Below, piece by piece: positions 1 through 5,509 of a stretch of 32,866 bases of DNA; position 1 is the first letter of the stretch; the number at the start of each line of letters is the position of its first letter. The notes below the pieces were generated by a model, which saw only the letters and a program-made list of their open reading frames with translations, had not been told where the DNA came from and did not search any database. Source of the DNA: an uncultured Verrucomicrobiota bacterium (lineage in GTDB: Bacteria > Verrucomicrobiota > Kiritimatiellia > RFP12 > UBA1067); NCBI GenBank assembly GCA_945834475.1, contig CAMAHK010000016.1, forward strand, positions 1 to 32,866, written 5' to 3'. A program made the translations under genes and the position numbers.

Positions 1-2
1 CG

Positions 3-191
3 GCCGAAGCGAAGGGCGTTTCGAACTGTCCGCTCTGTGCAATCGGCCACGCGGCGAACGCGACGCGAATCTGGAAGTTCGCGGAAATGGATGCCGACCA
101 CGTCACGGCCTGGTCGAAGGGTGGCGCGACAACCGTCGACAACTGCCAGATGCTCTGCAAGACACACAACCGTGCGAAAGGCAACCGGTAA
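3..191 (+). CDS. HNH endonuclease, C-terminal fragment (5' end outside window)
   Basis: Reading from base 3 gives about 62 residues ending in TAA at 189-191. They carry the layout of an HNH/ββα-metal nuclease: a CPLC zinc-type pair, then MDADHV (the catalytic His region), GGATTVDNCQ, and MLCKTHNRAKGNR at the end, which supplies the second CxxH-like half and the final HN. This arrangement is common at the C-terminus of DUF262/HNH (GmrSD-related) and other restriction-type nucleases, so a defence role is possible, but the N-terminal domain that would decide it is not in the window. The HNH call is firm; the family is not. Confidence 0.75.
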   Translation, partial: AEAKGVSNCPLCAIGHAANATRIWKFAEMDADHVTAWSKGGATTVDNCQMLCKTHNRAKGNR

Positions 192-206
192 GCGTAAAAT
201 GATTGA

Positions 207-437
207 TGCAGCCAACGGAAGGAATGGCATGCTGCTTACGCTTCGTTCCAGAATCATTCGCCTGAGCGGATCGACCGGAGCATTCGACGGCTGGATCCGA
301 CCTATGAGAGGAGCAAACGTCGGCTTGGAGTTTTGCGTGCGGTTCAGAATCTTGGCGTGAACGAATGGCAGACGAATTTTGTCGCGACTGCCATTCGCGA
401 GCTTGAGGTTTATCCCGAGGCGAACTTGCCGGAGTGA
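207..437 (+). pseudogene. Start-less ORF fragment downstream of the HNH gene
   Basis: After a TGA at 204-206 this frame stays open for 76 codons to TGA 435-437 and has no ATG. The translation has a natural-looking composition, for example KEWHAAYASFQNH, ERIDRSIRRLDPTYERSKRR and NEWQTNFVATAIRELE, with charged amphipathic stretches, unlike a random GC-rich frame. I do not recognise a family. It could be the 3' remnant of a gene whose 5' end was lost beside the HNH gene. An alternative ATG-started frame over the same bases (about 229-360) looks less protein-like. Confidence 0.3.
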
Positions 438-519
438 TAAACAAATGAAGCCGACGCTTGTTTTTCGCAAATGATGTTGAAGATATTTCGCAATCGAACT
501 CTTGACTATGGGTTTGACA

Positions 520-528
520 TGATAAAAT
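520..528 (+). promoter_or_regulatory. Extended -10 promoter, TGATAAAAT
   Basis: TG-A-TAAAAT matches the extended -10 form repeated before other genes in this window. A TTGACT at 502-507 could serve as -35 with a short 15-nt spacer. The predicted start of transcription is near 535, upstream of an AAGGAG ribosome binding site (546-551) and ATG 560. Confidence 0.5.
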
Positions 529-559
529 GGAGCTTGGAAAATTAAGAAGGAGTTTCAGC

Positions 560-925
560 ATGAAGAGAGCATCTGTCATTATCCATTGGTGTAGCGCTCC
601 TCCCCAGGGTTGGAGTGGCGTCATGCGTAGAGAGATAATTGGCTTGGGGCTGGTTCTGCTGGCGCTGGAAGCGTCGGCGGTGGTGGCGTTCAAGGACGCG
701 GCGAAGGACATCGTCGACTCGCCGTGGTCCGTCGGCTGCGAGACGCTTGACCGCGTCCGCAACATTCCCTCGAACCTCTTCACGTTCATCGACCTGCAGT
801 ACACGTTCATGCTCCAAAGCTTCGGGCTTGTCCGTTCGAACACGCTCAAGCAGCCCGTCATGCTCGCGCCGAGTGCGCAGATGCCACGCAGAATTGTCCG
901 CAGTGGACGATGTGAGTCGAAGTGA
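560..925 (+). pseudogene. Remnant of a secreted glycosidase-like gene (possible GH39-type), internally deleted
   Basis: The frame opens at ATG 560 behind AAGGAG; a second in-frame ATG at 623 begins a good signal peptide (MRREIIGLGLVLLALEASAVVA). The mature start has DSPWSVGCETLDR, which resembles the N-terminus of secreted GH39/beta-xylosidase-like proteins where a catalytic domain of several hundred residues should follow. Instead the sequence jumps to LQSFGLVRSNTLKQPV, which resembles late sequence in such proteins, and ends after 121 codons in low-complexity residues. I read this as an internal deletion that kept the frame. Promoter and ribosome site persist, so a short secreted peptide may still be made. 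The family assignment is from memory of the motif and is uncertain. Confidence 0.4.
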
Positions 926-954
926 ATAGATTGATTTGGAGCGAGGAGATGAAG

Positions 955-1854
955 ATGTTTGAAGGTAAGGTGGTGCTCGTGACCGGCGGCAACCGGAACA
1001 CCGGGCTTTGGATCGTGAAGAAGTTCGTTGACGAAGGCGCGCGTGTCTTCATGTGTGGGTCGTCCGAGGCGTCGACGGCGAAGGGCGTGGAGGCGCTCAA
1101 GGCGATGGGGGTTGCGGCGACGCTGTTACCCGCGGCCTCCGGCTGTCTCGCTCCGCTCGGCTGTTCGGGCGAGACGCACCGCGGTACGGGGATGGTCCTT
1201 GCGCAGGCTTGTGACGTCGGCGACAAGGCGCAGGTCGCGGCGCTGATGGACTTGATCGAACGCGAGGCGGGGACGCTGGACATTCTCGTCAACAATGCGG
1301 CAGACCAGGGGCTTGGCTTGGGCGGTCCGCTCGAGATGGATCCTGACGCGATCCTGAAGGTGATGGGTACGAATGTGCGCGGCGGCTTTCAGGTCACGCA
1401 GGCGGCGGCGAATCGATTTTTCATGAAGCGGCCAAGGCCGCAGGTGGAGATTGGAGGTGGAGGTCGAGAGGCGTTGGGCGATCGCGGCGTCGTCGTCTTC
1501 CTTTCTTCCAATACGGCGCAGCGGGCGATCCGCAACCGAACGGCCTACTGTGCGTCGAAGGGCGCGATCAATGCGATGGTGCGGGTGCTGGCGCTCGACC
1601 TCTCGCCGCTTGGGATCCGCGTGAACGCCTGTGCGCCAGGGTACATTTACACGGAGCGGTGGGATGCCTTGGAAGAGGTGAAGAAGGCGCGGCGCCGCGC
1701 GAACTGTCCGCTCGGTCGCGAGGCGCAGGGCGCGGACATCGCGAATGTCGTTGCGTTTCTCGCGAGCGACTTGAGTGCGAACATGGCCGGCGAGATCGTG
1801 ACGTGCGACGCGGGCTGTAGTGCGCAGCATATGCCGGCAGACGTCGACTGCTGA
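955..1854 (+). CDS. SDR-family NAD(P)-dependent oxidoreductase carrying two in-frame insertions
   Basis: A 299-residue classical short-chain dehydrogenase. The cofactor motif TGGNRNTG is at residues 10-17, the NNA motif lies in ILVNNA, the catalytic Ser in VFLSSN, and Tyr198/Lys202 in YCASK. The end (EIVTCDAGCS) fits the classical SDR C-terminus. Start: ATG 955 is preferred over GTG 922 and ATG 949 because GAGGAG at 943-948 sits 6 nt ahead of it. Classical SDRs are near 250-260 residues; the excess comes from residues about 58-78 (a dispersed palindromic repeat) and from a Gly/Arg-rich stretch starting near residue 158, before the catalytic Ser strand. The enolase-superfamily gene follows 62 nt downstream, so a sugar or sugar-acid oxidation role is likely; the substrate cannot be read from sequence. 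Confidence 0.85.
   Translation: MFEGKVVLVTGGNRNTGLWIVKKFVDEGARVFMCGSSEASTAKGVEALKAMGVAATLLPAASGCLAPLGCSGETHRGTGMVLAQACDVGDKAQVAALMDLIEREAGTLDILVNNAADQGLGLGGPLEMDPDAILKVMGTNVRGGFQVTQAAANRFFMKRPRPQVEIGGGGREALGDRGVVVFLSSNTAQRAIRNRTAYCASKGAINAMVRVLALDLSPLGIRVNACAPGYIYTERWDALEEVKKARRRANCPLGREAQGADIANVVAFLASDLSANMAGEIVTCDAGCSAQHMPADVDC
1127..1188 (+). repeat. Dispersed palindromic repeat, copy A (in frame inside the SDR gene)
   Basis: The 3' part (GGGCGAGACGCACCGCGG then TACG, 1167-1188) is identical to copy B in the GH2 gene and nearly so to copies C and D. Outer arms TACCCGCGG (1127-1135) and CCGCGGTA (1179-1186) pair, and inside them GTCTCGC (1145-1151) pairs with GCGAGAC (1169-1175), giving a two-step hairpin. 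On the coding strand the 3' half encodes GETHRGT, the same peptide as in copy B. It lies in the SDR between beta-alpha units and adds about 21 residues. Confidence 0.8.
1428..1441 (+). repeat. Perfect hairpin GCGGCC-AA-GGCCGC within the SDR coding sequence
   Basis: A 6-bp perfect stem with a 2-nt loop, followed by a purine-rich run with repeated GGAGGTGGAGGT units (about 1444-1475). Together they encode the Arg/Pro/Gly-rich insertion before the catalytic Ser strand of the SDR. This may be a second, unrelated inserted repeat. Confidence 0.4.
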
Positions 1855-1872
1855 CGCAGTCAACGTCTGAAT

Positions 1873-1900
1873 GATAAGCGATAAGTGTTAAGTGTTGAAC
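1873..1900 (+). repeat. Four degenerate 7-nt tandem repeats
   Basis: Units GATAAGC, GATAAGT, GTTAAGT and GTTGAAC follow one another without gaps between the SDR stop codon and the ribosome binding site of the next gene. The AT-rich composition is unlike the flanking genes. Similar short tandem units occur at 3080-3093, 4873-4906 and 5461-5501. Confidence 0.65.
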
Positions 1901-1916
1901 GAAGGAATTTCTTGCT

Positions 1917-3083
1917 ATGAAGATCACGGGACTTAAGACGTTTGTCATTGACTGCTTTCGGACGAACTGGGTGTTCGTCAAGGTGATGACCGACGAGGGA
2001 ATCTCGGGTATTGGCGAGGGGACGCTCGAGTACAAGGAGAACGCGCTCGTCGGCGCGATTCAGGACCTCGAGCATGCGCTTGTCGGAAAGGATCCGTTCG
2101 ACACGGAGTGGATCTGGCACGAGAACTACCGCGACGCCTACTGGCGCGGCGGTCCTGTGCTGATGTCGGCGTTGTCGGCGGTCGACATGGCGCTCTGGGA
2201 CATCAAGGGCAAGGCGCTCGGGCTGCCGGTCTGGAAGCTCCTCGGCGGCAAGTGCCGCGAGGCGGTGCCGTGCTATGCGAACTGCTGGTTCGCGGGCGCG
2301 AAGGAGCCCGAGGAGTTCGCGGCGAAGGCGACGGCCGCCGTGGAGAAGGGCTTCAAGGGACTCAAGTGGGATCCGTTCGGCAAGAACTACCGTCAGCTGC
2401 CGCCCGCGGACGTCAAGAAGGCGATGCGCTGCGTCGAGGCCGTGAAGGCGGCAACCGAGGGCCAGGCGGAGATTCTGATCGAGTGCCACGGCCGCTTCGA
2501 CCTGCCGACGGCGCTCCGGCTCTGCAACGCGCTCGAGGAGTTCGATCCGTATTGGGTCGAGGAGCCGATCATTCCCGACACGATGCGCGCACTGGCCGAC
2601 CTCCGCTCGCGCGTGCGTGTGCCGATCGCGTGCGGCGAACGCCTCTTCTCGACGCAGCAGATCATGGACGCGATCGAACTCCGGGCCTGCGACTACCTGC
2701 AGCCCGATTCCTCGCATGCGGGCGGACTCACCGAGATGAAGAAGATCGCGGGCATCTGCGACGCGCATCACATTCCGTTCTGCGCGCACAATCCGTCCGG
2801 TCCCGTCGCAAACGCGGTCACACTCGCCCTGGGCGTCTCGATGCCCGGCTACTGCATCCATGAGACGCTCTTCGACGACGTGCCGTGGCGCAAGGACGTG
2901 ATCGATGAGGACGTGAAGTTCGTGGACGGCATGATGTATCCGTCGGACCGTCCCGGCCTCGGCATCGAGCTGAACGAAGAGGCGGCTGCGGCGCATCCGA
3001 AGGCGGATCACTGGCTCCGTCACTATGTCGGCACGCTGACGAACATCCGTCCGCCGGACAGCATCAGCTATTTCCATCCGTAA
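1917..3083 (+). CDS. Enolase-superfamily sugar-acid dehydratase (mandelate racemase/DgoD-like)
   Basis: A 388-residue protein with the N-terminal capping domain followed by the (beta/alpha)8 barrel. RGGPVLMSALSAVDMALWDIKGKALG is the family signature region. The barrel shows K150-W-D152 at the end of the second strand, metal-ligand acids E189 (in ECHGR, with H191), E215 (EEP) and E241 (GER), and H291 in AHNPSGP. The HGR and AHNP motifs resemble D-galactonate and related aldonate dehydratases, which remove water from an acid sugar to give a 2-keto-3-deoxy acid. With the SDR upstream it would make a two-step oxidation/dehydration route. The exact substrate is not decidable. A weak AAGGAA at 1901-1906 precedes ATG 1917. 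Confidence 0.85.
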   Translation: MKITGLKTFVIDCFRTNWVFVKVMTDEGISGIGEGTLEYKENALVGAIQDLEHALVGKDPFDTEWIWHENYRDAYWRGGPVLMSALSAVDMALWDIKGKALGLPVWKLLGGKCREAVPCYANCWFAGAKEPEEFAAKATAAVEKGFKGLKWDPFGKNYRQLPPADVKKAMRCVEAVKAATEGQAEILIECHGRFDLPTALRLCNALEEFDPYWVEEPIIPDTMRALADLRSRVRVPIACGERLFSTQQIMDAIELRACDYLQPDSSHAGGLTEMKKIAGICDAHHIPFCAHNPSGPVANAVTLALGVSMPGYCIHETLFDDVPWRKDVIDEDVKFVDGMMYPSDRPGLGIELNEEAAAAHPKADHWLRHYVGTLTNIRPPDSISYFHP

Positions 3084-3093
3084 GACGTAAGAC
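3080..3093 (+). repeat. GTAAGAC tandem duplication over a stop codon
   Basis: Two exact copies of GTAAGAC; the TAA stop codon of the enolase-superfamily gene (3081-3083) is inside the first. It belongs with the other short tandem units at gene ends. Confidence 0.6.
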
Positions 3094-3126
3094 GGGCTGT
3101 CGATTAGGAACGCGGGGCGACATTTA

Positions 3127-3135
3127 TGATATAAT
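3127..3135 (+). promoter_or_regulatory. Extended -10 promoter for glyS (TGATATAAT)
   Basis: A perfect TATAAT at 3130-3135 with TG one base upstream. The region 17 bp further up is GC-rich and has no TTGACA. Transcription would start near 3142, leaving a 23-nt leader with AAGGAAGG ahead of ATG 3165. Confidence 0.75.
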
Positions 3136-3164
3136 ACTTCTCTAATTTCGAAGGAAGGTCAACA

Positions 3165-4808
3165 ATGGCAGAAGAAAACAAGTCCTCGCTCGACGCGCTC
3201 ACCGCTCTGTGCAAGCGTCGCGGTTTCATTTTCCACTCGTCGGAGATCTACGGTGGCATGCCGGGTTTCTGGGATTACGGTCCCCTCGGCTGCGAGCTCA
3301 AGAACAACATCAAGCAGGCGTGGTGGCAGTTCACCGTGCGTGGCCGCGAGGATGTCGCGGGTCTTGACGCGACGATCATCATGCACCCGAAGATCTGGAA
3401 GGCGTCGGGTCACCTCGACACGTTCGCCGATCCGATGACGATGTGCAAGGACTGCAAGAAGCTCATGCGCGCAGACCAGGTGAAGGACATCTACGCCGAC
3501 CAGAAGAAGAAGCCCCAGCCGAAGGTGGCGGGCGCGGAGTTCTTCTGTCCCTACTGCGGCGGCGAGCTTACCGAGCCGAAGCCGTTTAACCTCATGTTCA
3601 AGACGGTCGTCGGCCCGATCGACGATCCCTCGAACGTCGCGTACCTGCGTCCCGAAACGGCCCAGGCGATTTTCGCGCAGTTCCTGAACGTGACGGCGAC
3701 CTCGCGCATGACGGTTCCCTACGGCATTGCGCAGATGGGCAAGAGCTTCCGCAATGAAGTGACCCCGCGCAACTACACGTTCCGTAGCCGCGAGTTCGAG
3801 CAGATGGAACTCGAGTTCTTCATCCGTCCGGACGAGGCGATCGAGCTGCAGTACGGCCACGTCGTGACGCTTGCCGACAATCCCGACCTGAACGGTCCGG
3901 TGCAGGACGACTGGGGCTGGGAAGTCTGGCACAAGTACTGGGTCGAGCAGCGCAAGAAATTCCTGACCGCGATGGGCCTGCCGCCGTCGACGTTCGTCGA
4001 GTACTGGCAGAAGCCGGACGAGCTCGCCCACTACGCCCGTGCGTGTGTCGACATCGAGTACGACTTCCCGTTCGGGCGTCAGGAGCTTGAGGGTATCGCC
4101 GCGCGCAGCGACTTCGACCTCACGCAGCACCAGACGCACTCGAAGGTGCCGCAGACAGTCTTCGACGATCCGCTCAAGCAGGCCTGCAAGAAACTGACCG
4201 ACGAGCAGAAGGCCGCGTTCATCGAGAAGACGCAGGGCGAGTGGCTGCTCCGCAAGGAGACGGCGCTTTCCGCGAAGGCCGGCAAGACGATCGTCCTCAC
4301 GGCCGAAGAGCGCGAGACGCTCGCCGCCGCGGCGAAGACGTTCTGCGAGAACCTCTTCGACGGCAAGTACGTGCCGCACGTGATCGAGCCGTCCGCCGGC
4401 GTCGACCGCCTGATGCTCGCGCTCCTCTGCGAGGGCTATGAAGAGCAGAAGCTCACGGACGAGAAGGGCAAGGAAGACATCCGCACGGTCCTTCACCTCT
4501 CCCCGAAGGCGGCACCGATCAAGGTCGCGATCTTCCCGCTCATCAAGAAGGATCCCGACCAGGACCGCATCGCCCGCGAGATCTTCACGAAGCTCCAGAA
4601 GAAGGTCAACTGCATGTGGGACGTCTCGGGTGCCATCGGCCGCCGCTACCGTCGTCAGGACGAGGCGGGCACGCCCTGGTGCATCACCGTCGACGCGCAG
4701 ACCGTCCAGGACGGCACGTTCACCGTCCGCGAGCGCGACTCGATGGAGCAGAAGCGCATGACCTACGGTGAATTCCTCGCCGAGATGTACGACGCGCTCG
4801 AGTTCTAA
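3165..4808 (+). CDS. glyS: Glycine--tRNA ligase, single-chain alpha2 type
   Basis: A 547-residue class II aminoacyl-tRNA synthetase that charges tRNA-Gly. The N-terminus has the glycine-enzyme motif 1 region (GFIFHSSEIYGGMPGFWDYGPLG), then two CxxC pairs (CKDC, CPYCGG) as in bacterial/eukaryotic alpha2 GlyRS. Motif 2 is FRNEVTPRN with FRSREFEQMELEFF, motif 3 is GVDRLMLALL, and the C-terminal anticodon-binding domain begins at APIKVAIFPL. Length is in the range of the single-chain alpha2 family, which differs from the glyQ/glyS heterotetramer of Enterobacteria. It has its own promoter and a strong ribosome binding site. Confidence 0.96.
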   Translation: MAEENKSSLDALTALCKRRGFIFHSSEIYGGMPGFWDYGPLGCELKNNIKQAWWQFTVRGREDVAGLDATIIMHPKIWKASGHLDTFADPMTMCKDCKKLMRADQVKDIYADQKKKPQPKVAGAEFFCPYCGGELTEPKPFNLMFKTVVGPIDDPSNVAYLRPETAQAIFAQFLNVTATSRMTVPYGIAQMGKSFRNEVTPRNYTFRSREFEQMELEFFIRPDEAIELQYGHVVTLADNPDLNGPVQDDWGWEVWHKYWVEQRKKFLTAMGLPPSTFVEYWQKPDELAHYARACVDIEYDFPFGRQELEGIAARSDFDLTQHQTHSKVPQTVFDDPLKQACKKLTDEQKAAFIEKTQGEWLLRKETALSAKAGKTIVLTAEERETLAAAAKTFCENLFDGKYVPHVIEPSAGVDRLMLALLCEGYEEQKLTDEKGKEDIRTVLHLSPKAAPIKVAIFPLIKKDPDQDRIAREIFTKLQKKVNCMWDVSGAIGRRYRRQDEAGTPWCITVDAQTVQDGTFTVRERDSMEQKRMTYGEFLAEMYDALEF

Positions 4809-4872
4809 GCCATCGAATCATTGCGTCTTCGTTCTGCGGACCCAGTCGCGAAACTGACAGTCGACTCGAAAA

Positions 4873-4906
4873 GCTCAGATGCACTTTTGCTCAGATGCTC
4901 AGATGC
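4873..4906 (+). repeat. GCTCAGAT short repeats downstream of glyS
   Basis: GCTCAGATGC occurs at 4873-4882, 4889-4898 and 4897-4906, the last two in 8-nt register. The interval 4809-4981 otherwise holds nothing I can name and no clear terminator. Confidence 0.6.
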
Positions 4907-4981
4907 CGAGGTCAGTCAAGACCGCGCAGCGGTGTTGACCGAGTACTCGGAGGGCGGTGTGTTGCGTTTCCTGAGTGTATG

Positions 4982-4990
4982 TGGTATTAT
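4982..4990 (+). promoter_or_regulatory. Extended -10 promoter for the pseudopilin gene (TGGTATTAT)
   Basis: TG-G-TATTAT in an otherwise GC-rich stretch, with predicted transcription start near 4997 and AGAGAGG ahead of ATG 5026. Confidence 0.6.
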
Positions 4991-5025
4991 TTACAGACGA
5001 AATCTTTTGTTTAGAGAGGTGTATC

Positions 5026-5457
5026 ATGCATAAGACTAAAAATTCAGTTGTTCTGGCCGCGCAGCGCGGCTTTACGCTTGTCGAACTTCTGGTCGTCGTG
5101 GCCATTCTCGGCATTCTTGGTGCGGTCGCGGTTTCGAACGTGACGGGGTACATTGAAACGTCGCGCAAAACGGCTGCGAAGACGGCGGTCGACAATCTCA
5201 AGGGCGCGATCACGAACTATATGATCGCCAACAAGAAGTCCACGCCGCCGAACGACCTCAAGGTTCTGATCGAACAGCGCGGCGACGAGGATCCTTACAT
5301 TGACGGCGGCGAGGGTGCGCTCGTCGATCCGTGGGACAACGACTACCGCATCGAAGTGAAGGGCAAGCGCTACGTCGTCATTTCCGACGGTCCGGACGGT
5401 TCGCCCAATACCGAGGATGACATCCGCTCTGACAAGATCGAAAAGTCGAAGAAGTAA
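5026..5457 (+). CDS. GspG-like type II secretion major pseudopilin
   Basis: A 143-residue protein with a prepilin leader cleaved between G15 and F16 (QRG/FTLVELLVVVAILGIL); the mature Glu5 needed for methylation and assembly is present (E20). After the hydrophobic helix comes a globular C-terminus with DPWDNDY and a DGPDG...EDD loop, typical of the calcium-binding end of GspG. Pseudopilins form the periplasmic piston of the type II secretion system or related surface assemblies. No other gsp gene is in the window, so it is an orphan here; Planctomycetes, Lentisphaerae and Verrucomicrobia relatives often carry many such stand-alone genes. The GTG at 4975 would put the coding start inside the promoter and is rejected. 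Confidence 0.85.
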   Translation: MHKTKNSVVLAAQRGFTLVELLVVVAILGILGAVAVSNVTGYIETSRKTAAKTAVDNLKGAITNYMIANKKSTPPNDLKVLIEQRGDEDPYIDGGEGALVDPWDNDYRIEVKGKRYVVISDGPDGSPNTEDDIRSDKIEKSKK

Positions 5458-5460
5458 GTT

Positions 5461-5501
5461 TAGTCCTAGACGTAGGTTTTAGGTGTAGAAATAAGGTGTA
5501 G
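5461..5501 (+). repeat. Degenerate TAG-phased 6-7 nt repeats
   Basis: TAG recurs at 5461, 5467, 5473, 5480, 5486 and 5499, with TAAGG at 5492 filling the one gap, so the spacing is 6-7 nt throughout. AGGTGTAG is repeated. It fills the gap between the pseudopilin stop and the GH2 gene. No promoter is visible here. Confidence 0.55.
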
Positions 5502-5509
5502 GTGAAGAA

